A DNA stretch of 64,000 nt from Gracilaria gracilis (Eukaryota; Rhodophyta; Florideophyceae; Gracilariales; Gracilariaceae): NCBI GenBank assembly GCA_030374805.1, contig JARGSG010000217.1:124001-188000 (forward strand), written 5' to 3'. The notes beneath the pieces are model-generated. The model did not search any database. It was not told the origin of the DNA and worked only from the letters and a program-made list of their open reading frames with translations. This document shows, piece by piece, positions 52,990 to 63,530 of this stretch; position 1 is the stretch's first letter; each line of letters opens with the position of its first letter. Both the position numbers and the translations under genes were made by a program.

Positions 52990-54904
52990 TCAGACCTCCT
53001 CCTCGCCTCCATGCGATACAACAATTTCACCGAATGGACCGACGCCCGCCTCACCGACCTGTATTGTATACTCCATTGCAGGGAACAAGTAGCAGGGCCT
53101 GCGTCCCGGGTTTCGCATGGGGTTGCCCTGCGACCGTATAAAATGAATTGGGACCTGGTCCACAACAAACGATCGCCTCGGAACCCCTTGCTCATCCTTT
53201 GCTCCAATAAGGGAAAGCACCCTCTTCCACTGGTTCACCTGTTCCAATGCACAGAAGATAACGAAATGACTCCCCGGACGTAGCAGCTTTGATATAAGCT
53301 TTGCCGCCATCTTTCTATGGTCAGCGCTCAGCATATCGTACCAACTGTTCTCCCGGTTCTTATCGGCCCTTATGTTGTATAGTGGGTCCATAAAAACCAG
53401 TTGAACTTTCCCCAATGGAGAGACTCCGTTGTTTAGCAGAGTCTCGTCCGTTGCCACCATATCTTCGAAACCGCAATTATAAATTCGAAAGTATTTCTCC
53501 ATCTCTACCTCACAACGTTGGAATGCCATTTTATCGTCCAACGAGGAAATGGAAGGAGGAGGCTGTATGTCAGCGTCGGACGACTTTTCATCAACATCTT
53601 CATTCCCACTCTCACCCACTACATCCATTCCACTTCCGCCTTCTCCATCCCCTCCTTGTTTCCCCTCCGAAGGATTCCCCCTTTCCAACTGCTCATCGTC
53701 ATGAATTTCGATGGCAGGCTCCGGTTTCGATATCGGCGTGAGAGGTATATCAGGGAGCATGAGTGTTTCTTTGATTTTCAAAGGGCTTGTTGTCTCCAAG
53801 ATGGAGGACATAAGCGAGTTAGAGAAAAAATCAAATCTCTGAGCAAACGCTCTTGACGGGTCCTGTGAAACGTATTTAGAACGGCCCATCGTCCAGGTTC
53901 TAATATTTTGTACAACTGCTCGTTCACAACAACCTTGTTCAGATCAGAAATGAACTCCTTCTCAAGCGTTCGGAGGGCCACATCAGTGTCCTCCGGAAGA
54001 TTCCATGCCCACAGTTGGACCTCGTCTTCCCAAAAAGTTTGCGTATTGCTCGGTAGCAAGCGATGGTCGTTGTCCTTGTGCGGAAACCCCTCGGAACGCG
54101 TTCAATGGTTTTAAACTGCATGTCATCGTACAAGAGCAGTAGGAAAGGGAGAACCATGACCTCAGCGCTAGGGAATCCCAGAAATTGGGAGAAACAATCC
54201 CAGGCCTTTGTTACCAGCTGCACACCAAAACCCGCACGCTAAGCTTGGAGATTCTGCGATATTTGCACATTCCCAAAAGGGGTGGAATATCCCTTCTCCC
54301 CCTTACACCTCTTATGGCCCCGAAGGCGCTTTTCCATACATACTTTTTGAATAAAGGAAAGAAATAAAACTCTCTGGAAATGTGTAGCGATGCCCGTACC
54401 GAAAGGGGGAACTATTCGGCCCACACGCCTGGAAACTATACTCATGGACTTGAAGAATTCGGTTAACGTCACATTCTTCGGTATTCCTTGAAAGTTCACT
54501 CTGGTATAAGCATTCCAAAAAATCATTCACACGCCTGTCTCTGTCTCCGTCCAGATGTCAAGCAACTTCGTCGACAGATACAGCTGACGGTACGAACCCT
54601 TCCCGCACACAGCCTTGAGCTCATCGTCGCTGTATGACGGGTGAGTGGGTTCGAGAAGGATAGAGAAGTACTTCTTGGCAACGTCTAGGACAGTGCGATT
54701 CTTGATGATATATTGAACGAATTCACTGTGTCCCACTTTCCTAGGTTCTTCTTCCTCTCGCATCGTCGACGCATAGTGATCACGGATGGCGAGACACGCG
54801 GTGAGAAGCTCATCCCTAGAACCGAACATTTTTCCAACCTTCATGTCGGATGTCGGAGGTGCCGATGACGGTGACTTAGACCTGGATGTGGTTGCGGAAG
54901 CCAT
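52990..54904 (-). pseudogene. DNA (N6-adenine/N4-cytosine) methyltransferase-like gene
   Basis: The intact last part (53889-52990) carries amino-methyltransferase motif IV as FMDPLYNIR (DPPY in most enzymes). The sequence SADHRKMAAKLISKLLRPGSHFVIFC follows, and a C-terminal segment around MEYTIQVGEAG resembles the E-y-i-l tail of beta-type enzymes. The upstream part, from ATG 54904, includes helical segments (FVQYIIKNRTVLDVAKKYFSI; FLECLYQSELSRNTEE) in shifting frames, with breaks near 54530, 54300, 54100 and 53890. Some may be introns; I found no consistent set. The stop codon TGA (52990-52992) directly abuts that of the transposase on the other strand. It likely methylates amino groups of DNA bases in the parent element. 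Confidence 0.6.
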
Positions 54905-55284
54905 TTTGAACAATAACGGGGGGCTGTATTATGAACACGAAAGAAGAACCGGAGCGTTCGTGACAAAAAAGATGGTTGACATCGGCAGCGGACGGCGAGG
55001 GCAAACGGACGGAAGCTGACGAGAGACGGCAGCGAACGAGAGATGAGTGCGGATGGTAGACGGGAGCGGACGGCAGACGGCTGCAGAATTAGCGATGTCA
55101 AGGAGGAGTTCAGACGCCAAAAAGGTACCAGAACTCTAAAGTAGAGGAGTAGAAGGGACTTGGGCGATGTTAGGGGGGCTTATGTGGTGATAAACAGTTA
55201 TGAGAGAAGGCAGGGATTAGAGGGGGGTGCGGTAACTCTTAGATATGGACGTATAGGCGAAGTTATAACTTACGGCTCTCCAGC

Positions 55285-55517
55285 CAGCGGTCCGTGGTGA
55301 AGTGGCGCTCCATCACGGCTCCGATGAAGTTCCACTCGAGGCGTTCAGCTTTCCATACGCCGTGGGAGAAAAAGTAAAACAAAATTTAATTTTTCGCACA
55401 GCGGTCCGGGGTGGAGTGGCGCTTTATCACGTCACTGACGAAGCGCCACTCCCCCCCGGACCACTGTCCACGCGCCGTGGCCGATGAAGCTGGATGACAC
55501 CTCGGACCGCTGTCCGC
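55285..55517. repeat. Palindromic module A
   Basis: CAGCGGTCCGGGGTGGAGTG.. at 55399-55424 pairs with 55441-55466 (26-bp arms, two mismatches), with CGTCACTGACG in the loop. The right side (55476-55514) is the reverse complement of 56483-56521. A third, decayed unit lies at 55285-55345. Confidence 0.75.
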
Positions 55518-55647
55518 GCGAAAAAAATAATAATTTCTACCTGGACAGCGGCCCCCTCGCGACTGGCGCTTGTTTGTAATGTGACGCTGCGTGTACTTAA
55601 GCACCTTCGCTCTCCTGCCAACTGCCTCGGTAAGCACAACGCTCTAT

Positions 55648-55757
55648 ACCTCCCCGTTACGGTTTCCGGGGATCTCTGCTTTTCCTGTCACAACCAAGTG
55701 ATCCTCTCGGTTGTGACAGAAGAAGAACATATCGCCAGAAACTGTATAAGGGAGGTG
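55648..55757. repeat. Long imperfect hairpin
   Basis: CTGTCACAACC (55685-55695) pairs with GGTTGTGACAG (55709-55719). Outer arms ACCTCCCCGTTACGG and its near-complement at ~55740-55757 extend it to about 110 bp. A related smaller hairpin, CGACAACC/GGTTGTCG, occurs near 56258-56287. Confidence 0.6.
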
Positions 55758-55945
55758 CTTTTTCCGTCCTTGTTCTGTTGCGCGGACGTAGTGGCACACA
55801 AGGTACGTTCGACAATTTTGTTCGTTTTCTGTGAATCGTGCTAACTGGCGTACTCTTCTATTTTCCATGCTATTGCGTATTCAAGCCAGAGTCGCCGGAC
55901 ACAGTGTATGCCACTTCTGCATCCTTGCTTTAATGTGAACATTCG

Positions 55946-56195
55946 GAAGTGCTTGAGCTGTCCGTGATGATCGAGTACGATTATTTGAGTTGTTCAACTC
56001 ATGTAATCGGCTTTGGCTTTCACAGCCAGCTCAATCACTGCTGGACTGTGGTTACTTACTAGAACGACTAGATTAGACTGCGATAGGTCGAACTATCAGA
56101 AGTGGTTGAGCTACCGGTGATGGTGGACTACGATTATATGAGTTGTTCAACTAAGATAATCGTGTTTAGCCATGACTGATATTTCAATCACTGAA
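55946..56195 (+). repeat. Diverged direct repeat (about 95 bp, two copies)
   Basis: 55946-56041 and 56099-56195 share GAAGTG.TTGAGCT, GAGTTGTTCAACT and TCAATCACTG in the same order. Non-coding. Confidence 0.65.
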
Positions 56196-56482
56196 GAAAA
56201 ATAATCCCCAATATAGTCACTAGAAGAATGTCTTGGCCAGTGATGAGTTCTTCTTCTCCGACAACCGCATAATGCTCGTGGTTGTCGCAAAGGAGGTATT
56301 CATTATCGGTCACGACCTTAGGCGCTACAGGAAAATCAAATCATATAAGTTAGAGTAGGTAGTCTGTAGAACTACCTTCTTCGATTTGATAGGATGTACC
56401 CTTACGTCCTCCCGTCATTATAAGAAGATGCAGGGCTTTAAATATTCATCAAACAATCATAAGTGAAAACCGTCGTCGAAAG

Positions 56483-56600
56483 AGGTCCGAGGTGTCGTCC
56501 AGCTTCATCGGCCACGGCGCGTGGAGAGCGGTCCAGGATGGAGTGGCGCTTCATCAGTGCCCTGATGAAGCGCCACTCCACCCCGGACCGCTGTCCACGC
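56483..56600. repeat. Palindromic module B (inverted copy of module A)
   Basis: 30-bp arms at 56528-56557 and 56562-56591 with two mismatches and a 4-bp loop. Flanked by the shared segment CCAGCTTCATCGGCCACGGC. Confidence 0.8.
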
Positions 56601-56901
56601 AGAAAACTTAACGGACGCATTTCATTTCTTTTTCCTTCAAAACTGGGTGCCTTTATCCTATGGCTATGCGTACGTAGTAGTTATGACAATCATTTAACTT
56701 TCGAAATAAAGCGATAGTGAATTCTAAAACATGAAATACGGAACCACTTGAGTTCAATTCTATATTGAGCGGGCGCAGTGTTCGGTCAGGAAGTGAACGC
56801 AACGAACGTGATTGAGAAGGGAACGTCCACTATACGTTCTCGCGAGCATTCTCGACGGTCGTAATACGCGTTTCGAATTGTTTGAACCCTTTGTATCTAA
56901 C

Positions 56902-59900
56902 ATGGCGCCTCTGAATCATAAAAGGGGGCGGGAGTCAGGGCGATCGAAGAGGAACAGCGAGGGGTCCGAAGTGGCGCCGTTTACGCGAGGAAGAGGAAAG
57001 GCGAAGGTCTCCACGCCTCGTAGACCGAAATCACGTTCCGAGCGGGGCACACCGCGCGCGATGAAGAAGAAAACGAGTACTTCCGTGCCACATAAGGTAA
57101 AAGGTGGCGACTCTGTATCTTTGTTCATCAGCCTTGGAAAGGACAAGAACAGGGTTAAAGTTGGTACTGCGGAAGTACGTGACGTGGGGCTTGCTGGTGG
57201 TACCGGGAATGGGCTCTGACGTTCGATGCATGGCCATCTTCTAAGCGCCACTGCCTTAGAGGGTGAGGATTTGGTGGTTATCTGGAGGACGAATATTTCA
57301 AGTCATCTAGACGCGAAGTACCCTTACCGTTTCCAAGGTTCGGAGGAAGCGCCGAGTAAGCTCGCCGAATTGTTATCGGCTGGGTTGTATGCCTGGAATA
57401 CGTCGATGATGGCCTCAATTGAGATTCCGCAGAGTCTCACTTCGCACCCCACTCCGCACCCTGGGGCCGGGAAGTCGTCCACCTCTCAGCCTGAGAGTGA
57501 AGATGTTGAGGAGGTCAAGGAATCGGCTGAGCAGTCTTCTAAAACCGCCAAACTCCAGTCTCCACCAACGAGAGGAGGAGGACGAAGAGGTTCTAAAGGG
57601 ATGAAGAAACCGGTGGGAGCAATAGACAAGGTTAACATCGTGGATGACTCCGATGACGATGTTGTGGAGGTCATTGAGACTACTAAGGCTTCCCTGGGTG
57701 GAACGGAGGGAATTTGTTCGATGAAGGAGATAAAGTTCCGTCGGATGAGGTGGACACCAAGCTGCCGCTACCGAAGATATCCCTCGCCGACTTTGTTCAG
57801 CAGCGGTTGACGACGGATATCGAGATGATTGAAATCCCGAAGAAGACGGTTCGCAGTGTGAACCTGGCGCACAAGGAGGCCACAAAGATGAAGTACCGCA
57901 ACTTTGGTTGGCTTCCCTCCGCCGGTTCGATTGCCGTTACACTTGTAGGCGAATTGGATGCGAGTGACATCGTTGACGGGAGACTTGTGCTGCCTGTAAC
58001 ACTTATAGACGGATATCACCGATTTCTTGTGTTACAGGACCTGCGTGAGGAAGGAGGGAAGTGAGAGGATATAGTGAAGTCTCTGGATGTTGTGTTATGG
58101 ACGAGTAAGAATGGTAATCCGATGGTCATGAATGAAGTGCTAGGACTTGGCAATCTCCTGAACGAGATGAGCTCCAATGTTCTGAAGATGTCTTTCGCAG
58201 ACCACTTTCACAGCACGGTGTCCTTCGTTGAAAACATCATTGACGAAGGAGAAGTGGATGTGGGGAAGGTGACGCCCAAACAGATAGCGGGCGCGTTGAA
58301 AAGAAGTGGTGCTATCGGGGACTATAGTATGCGTCACTTGAATCGCTATGCGGCACTGGCTCTGAAGTTTGTGCAAAGCGAGGGGCTTCTCTAATTTTTT
58401 GAAAAGGTGTGTGAGGAGGGGCCGCCGCTGACGCCCACACATGTGTCCAGTGACCTCCTTATGGGACTCGCAGATGGAGAATTCCGTTTCGTCGTCTGTT
58501 GCTTGCAATGGCATGTGCGACTGAGAATGTTCTCCGCAGGGAGGACGGGCCATTTTGAGGATATGAGGAAGCACTTCTTTCAGTGTGCAATTGGTATGCT
58601 TAAGCTTTGCGACATGACTGCCAAGAGGAAGAAGATGACAGTTGAGGAAGTGCTGCAGACGGTTCTCAAAATTAGAGGAAAGGGGGTATCTGTCTTGGAA
58701 TATCTCGGGAAGCAAACAGCCAAAATGGAGCTCGCGGGAGCAAAGCGTTTGTGGGACAGGATGGTGTCTAGGTGGGTGAAGACTGCAGGTAAAAAGCTGG
58801 AACAACACTTTAAAGTACCACTGCGAAGTTAAGAGGAGGAGGAAGTTATAAAGGAGGTTATTGAAGAGATTGTGGAACCGGAGGGGACGGCCAGGACTCC
58901 ATCTGCTGAAGTAGAGAACGATCCCATGGTGGTGGAAAGCCCTGAACCGGAACCACCGGTGTTAAGACGTAGCACAAAACGTACGGTGGTTCATGGTCGC
59001 TTGAGAGAAGAGGAGGTTGGACGGGTTGTGGGGAAGAAGAGGAAAACAAGGAAGAGAAATTCTGTGGTGCTTATTGACGAAGAGGATGAAGATGATGTGC
59101 AGCATGCCCCGAAGCGAAGACGGAAGAGTACGGTGAACACATCTTCTGTGGACATACCTTTGGAGGTTGTTAACCTGTTCAGGAAAATGACGAGGACTGC
59201 ATTGAAGAAGTTCTTTAAGAAGCGAAAAATCAATGTGATGTCGTCCAGTGAGGGCTAGGAGGAGAGTGATGGTAGTGAGAAGGGGAGTGGATTTGTTGGG
59301 GATGAACCGGGGGGGGGAAGGTGAAGGAGGAATGCGTAGCTTCAAGGATAACAATCCGGATGTTCTCCCGAAGGGGATGAAGACAGCTGGGGAGTACACC
59401 GGGAGATCACACATGTCGTGGACGAATATCGTGAGTGCACTGCCGAGTGAGTGGCTGGAAGGGAAGAATGCTGTGAAACACCAGCACCCGTGGATGGATA
59501 TGCTTCACCTACAGAAGCAGCATAGGGCGGGGTGTTTAACGGTGGAGGATTTGAGGGCGGTGCATCACGCGATGTACTGGAGTGCAGCCCGAAATGTGCA
59601 CAAGGAACTGGGGACTACGAAGGAACCAGTTCTTGGGGTGAAGCTGCCGTTAAAGGGAAAGCCGAAAGAGGGGGAAGAGGCTCTTTGGATGGCCGTGATG
59701 GAGAGGGATGACCTCGCGCGAGAGTATTTTGCAGCGAAGAGAATGGAGTTGATGGATAGAGGATTCTGTGGGCTGGAGGAATTTGGAAGTGACGAAGGCA
59801 TGTCAGATGAGGCGGAGAAGAGGGGGGTGGTGTTGGATGAAGATGTGACAGAGAGTATGTTGGAGTTCTTTCACAACGATTTCTTGGAACAGCCGGACCT

Positions 59901-60770
59901 CAAGTTCGAGGAGAACCGCAAGAGATGGAACCCTATCATCAATGCGGGAGATGGAAAAGACGCGGGGGATAGGATACAGGGCATTGGGCGATAAATTGCC
60001 ACGAAGAAGGGAATTGTGGATTATATGGAATCGGATGAGAAGAACGTGATGATGGTGAGAAAGAGGGCGTTGTTGGATGCTAGGTTTGGGCAGATAGCAG
60101 CCGCTCTTCGTCTGTGTAACAACAGTAGGGCGAAGAAGAGAATGTATGCGCCAGAAACAGGAGGACGGGTGTTGTATAAGAGGGAGGGATGGCCGAGGCA
60201 GGTGTTCCACACCGATTTCCGAGGGTTGCGAATGTGGAGAAGAACAATGGGAAGATTCGAGGATTCTTCATGATGGCCTCCGGGGGCAGCTCGTTTATGA
60301 TATGGGTATGTGAGAGGTCACATAATATGTATGTGGCGGATGACAAGAGTTTGAAGAGGCTGTCTCGTACGAGGGTTGTGAAGAATTTCAGGGTTCCACC
60401 GTACTCCATGTTGATTGGAAGGGGAGATGTTTTTCATGCTGGGGCTGGGTACATGGATACACTGGTGAAAGAGAATTGTCTACGGTATCATATGTACTTT
60501 GTGACCGAGGGATAAAAGCTCCCTGATGCGGTGCACAGGCAGCCTGCTTTTCGGCCCAAATTCTTAGATGAGGAATTTGGACTCGGGGAAGACCCGAACG
60601 ACCAGCTGGACGAGGAGAAAAGTTCTGTTAGCACCTTTGAAATGGAGGAAGAGGAAGTTGTAGAGGAGGACTACGAAGAGAAAGATGACGAGGTACAAGG
60701 CCACAAGGCTGATAAAACGGATGGGGACTACGAGGAGGGACCGATGATAATGGATTATGAGGAGGACTAG
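56902..60770 (+). pseudogene. Large protein with ParB/sulfiredoxin-like motif and C-terminal 2OG-Fe(II) dioxygenase-like domain
   Basis: From ATG 56902 a very basic N-terminus leads to a Ser-rich linker. A ParB-like segment follows (LPLPKISLADFV.. then LIDGYHRFLVLQDL). A helical part comes next (MRHLNRYAALALKF; CCLQWHVRLRMFS), then a basic region (KKRKTRKRN) and KDNNPDVLPKG..WTNIVSALPSEWLEG. The C-terminal fold has HxD in QVFHTDF, PPYSMLIGRGDVFHAG with the distal His, and LRYHMYF with the Arg expected to bind 2-oxoglutarate. An acidic tail ends at TAG 60768. In-frame stops: 57217, 58062, 58392, 58830, 59256, 59992, 60513. Frameshifts: near 57710, at a G run near 59308-59318, and just after the HTD motif. 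Probably a decayed base-modifying or DNA-binding protein of the transposon. Confidence 0.58.
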
Positions 60771-60973
60771 ATAAAACATGTAGGGCGTGTAGTGCTATGT
60801 GTGTGAGAGTGAGGTGACTTGACTAGTACTGAGAAATGAACGAATTTTTTGATATAATGTGAGCATAAAAGGATTGTTGAAGAAAGAAAATGAGTTACAA
60901 AGCGTGGGGTAAGGAGAGAGAGTATTGTGCAAAGATATCTTTTTTACAAAATGAGACCAAAGTAGTACTGGTA

Positions 60974-61807
60974 CTAAAAGAGAATGACTTTTCTAAGAAC
61001 ATTGGCATAGTTGGTGTGAAAAGGGGCAGGGTCAGCCAAGCCCGGTCTCTTGGTATCCTCGGAGGAAAGGTAGAAGTAAGCATTTCTGAATTCGTACTCA
61101 GAGAATGAGGCGTGGAAGGAGGTAAGAGTGCTGCCGTAGGCGAGGAGGGATTGTACTGTGGAGGGGATATTGTAGGAGATAGCTGTGTTGGAGGAGACTA
61201 TGCCGAGTAGTTCCTTCATTATCGTGAAGACTATGGTACTGTAGCGGGTGGCCACGTCATGCATGGTAATGGAGCCGTGGGAGGAACCAACTAGGTTGAA
61301 AGAAGAGATCCAGACGAGCTTTTCGTAGTATAACTTAGAGAAGGCGTCTCTTTCAACAATATTGCAAATGAGACCTGCGTTAGAGAAGCGTTGTGCTAGT
61401 GCAAAAGCCCATTTTACGGTGACAGTTGTGAGGCCGTTGGGAGTAAGAGGGGTGACACCATCCTGTGGAGTTGCAGCGAGAGTGGGTACGGCGATGTAAA
61501 GAACTGCTCGTGTGGTGTGATGAAGACTATGTTTTGAAAGAATGGGAAGAATGTGCCCGTTCTGAATGGAGACCAAGTCTTGTCTGCGAGATGGAGGGCA
61601 AGAGCGAATTACTGTTTCCAACAAGTTGCTCCTGCCGCAGAAGAAAATGGGAACTTTCGGAATGCTGTGTGCGGCTATGAAACCTTGGAGTGAAAGAATG
61701 GTATCTTGAGGGGTACCGTGGTCGTAAAGCATGGAGCCAATGCGGCTTCTGCATACAACAACAGCTGGGGTGTGGGAGGAGTGGAGAGAAGAGGAAGGCG
61801 AGGTCAT
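60974..61807 (-). CDS. Ketopantoate-reductase (PanE)-like protein, 277 aa
   Basis: Open from ATG 61807 to 60974 without a break. DLVSIQNGHILPIL matches the qNG motif of the PanE/ApbA family. RFSNAGLICNIVERDAFSKLYYEKLVW resembles the aGi..~di...W.Kl region at the start of the C-terminal helical domain, and TSFHASFSEYEFRNAYFY the tS-m..D...gr.tE stretch. The N-terminal VVVCRSRIGSMLYDHG sits where the glycine-rich NAD(P) loop should be but lacks its first Gly, so cofactor binding is doubtful. The family reduces 2-oxo acids such as ketopantoate. Its presence inside a transposon is odd; it could be a captured host gene or a diverged transposon protein. Confidence 0.45.
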   Translation of the reverse strand: MTSPSSSLHSSHTPAVVVCRSRIGSMLYDHGTPQDTILSLQGFIAAHSIPKVPIFFCGRSNLLETVIRSCPPSRRQDLVSIQNGHILPILSKHSLHHTTRAVLYIAVPTLAATPQDGVTPLTPNGLTTVTVKWAFALAQRFSNAGLICNIVERDAFSKLYYEKLVWISSFNLVGSSHGSITMHDVATRYSTIVFTIMKELLGIVSSNTAISYNIPSTVQSLLAYGSTLTSFHASFSEYEFRNAYFYLSSEDTKRPGLADPAPFHTNYANVLRKVILF

Positions 61808-62324
61808 TATGTCGAATTTGTTGGATGCTGTGAGGATATATTGTGGTACAGGAGAGGAAGGGAGAGATGCTTAAGTAGAGAACGGCGTTGCCGATGTATA
61901 CATCGATGAAGTGGTTTCAGAGGAAAAAATAGTTTTTATGTCTAAGTAGTTGAAAGAATGAGGTAGGTGGGTACGAAGGGATTAGGACTGATGAATGTGT
62001 TAATGAAAAGAGATGTGTCGAAATGAAGTATAAAGGGGAAGATGTAATGGTAAGGAGTTACGGAACGGGCGCTGTGGATTGGTTTTTGTGGGATGGTACT
62101 GAAAGGAAAAAACGAAAATATAGAAATATCTGGGAGAAATGGAGTTTTTGGGGAATGGCGGGAAATTGAGGTATAGAAAATTGTGATAAAAATAGGCCTG
62201 CGGAGTAGAGGCGTGTGTGGCCGCGAGTGTAACAGCTGTGATCAGGAGTGGCAAGGACGAGGGTTGGGGTAAGTCGCTCAGGCCTGTTCAAGTCGTTTAT
62301 CCCCAGACGCCGTCTTTTTTCGGG

Positions 62325-63263
62325 ATGTATAATGGATACGTTGGTGACGAGGAGCTAATGGCTCTGCTGCATAGGACGTAAGTGCCAGAGACGCCGCCGC
62401 GGGAGGGAGGTGGTACTGAGGGGGTTTGTGTGAGTCAGAGGGTTTGTAATGGGGATGGAAGAGGCGGTGGAGGTGATGGGAATGGGGATGGAGGAGGAGG
62501 ACCGGAGAGAAGGTTTATGGGGGAGATGGAGGAACGGGTGAGGAAGCTTGGAGGGAGTTTGAAGGAGCAATTCGACGACATGCTGTGGGAGATGGTGGCA
62601 GACATGGGTGGGGTGGTGCTGAGTGTGTCGGAGGTTGGGGTGCCGATGGAATTGATTTCGACGATTTGGAAGAGGATGAAGTTGACTGGGGTGGGGGCTG
62701 TGGGACATGTGAATGAGATGTTGGAGTGCGTGGGAAGGGAGATGGGGAGGCTGCGAAAAGAGAATATGGGGCTGAAGGGCAGGGTTGAAGCGTTGGAGGA
62801 GCAAGTGAGACAGGTGGAGAAGGCGTGCAAATTGCTGATGGAGGTGAAGGAAAGGGTGAGGGGAGGGGGAGTAGGGGTGGGAGAGGGAGCAGGTAAAGGG
62901 TCGCCGGTGACGCCTGGTTTTCGGGGTGGGCGGGGGAGTGTGAGGGATAGGGGCGGAGAAGAGGAGGAAGAAAAAGGTGTGGGGAGTCGACTGAAGAAGA
63001 GGAGAAAGGGTGGGGTGATGGTGGACGAGGATGGGAAGGTGTTTGTGCTGCCGCAGCTGCTGAGGGGCGCACCGTTGGTGGGTTTCGGGAGTGCGGCGGC
63101 GGCTGCGAGGACGGCGGAACGTATATTGGAGGAGCAGGAGGAGAAGAGGCTGGGAGGGGTTGGAAGCCGCTTTGGGGCTAGGAGGGTGTACAAGAATAGG
63201 GACTTCTTTAAATTCACGGTTAGGGAAACTGAAACTCAGGATCCGAATGCCGAGTTGGAATAA
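62325..63263 (+). pseudogene. Coiled-coil protein of the transposon, one in-frame TAA
   Basis: The frame starts at ATG 62325 (MYNGYVGDEELMALLHRT), meets TAA 62379-62381 and continues in frame to TAA 63261-63263. A Gly-rich stretch is followed by helices (MEERVRKLGGSLKEQFDDML), a clear coiled coil (MGRLRKENMGLKGRVEALEE), a Gly/Glu/Arg linker with KKRRKGG, and a C-terminal part VFVLPQLLRGAPLVGFG..ARTAERILEEQEE. ATG 62517 could start a shorter protein. No family recognised; position next to the end suggests a transposition accessory protein (inference). An exceptionally long antisense ORF here is a composition artefact. Confidence 0.5.
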
Positions 63264-63496
63264 ACCAGCGCTGGTGACCCAAGAGTAAATTTTTTCAGTG
63301 ATTTTGCGACGAATGTGTGGTAACGGGCAGTGGCGCACGAACTGCAAACTAGCGTACAACTTCAACAAATGGAGTTCAACTGCGACACGTGGAAATGGGA
63401 TTTCCAAAAAAAATTTTTGCCTTGCCCACTAGCGCAATCTGCGAAATTGCTAGTTTTTTCGGACTTTTATTTTCATAATTAGCCATCTAGCGTACT

Positions 63497-63520
63497 AAAC
63501 TAGCATTCCGAGAATACCGA
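63497..63520 (-). repeat. Right terminal inverted repeat
   Basis: AAACTAGCATTCCGAGAATACCGA, read here in two parts around CCGAG, is the inverse of 50490-50513. Nearby TGCTAGTTT at 63448-63456 and a one-mismatch inverted copy at 63346-63354. Confidence 0.75.
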
Positions 63521-63530
63521 CGCTGCAACC

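Larger units (their letters stand above)
50490..63520. mobile_element. Degenerate 13-kb multigene DNA transposon (Plavaka/CMC-like) with DNA-modification cargo
   Basis: The ends carry inverted repeats (50490-50513 and 63497-63520) identical over TCGGAATGCTAGTTT and at most adjoining positions. Copies of TGCTAGTTT cluster within 200 bp of each end. Gene order: transposase (+), DNA methyltransferase (-), palindrome-rich centre, ParB-like/dioxygenase gene (+), ketopantoate-reductase-like gene (-), coiled-coil gene (+). A target-site duplication was not evident. That all the cargo belongs to one element is inferred from the terminal repeats and the shared decay. Confidence 0.62.

Noticed and set aside
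58392..58832. Alternative genetic code with reassigned stops
   Set aside because: All three stop codons interrupt the transposon gene, while host genes nearby end at ordinary stops and have none inside; decay is simpler.
62355..63407. Minus-strand ORF of 350 codons, and two others there
   Set aside because: Pro/His/Ser-rich shadow of the Gly/Glu-rich plus-strand coiled-coil gene; no motif and no ATG context.
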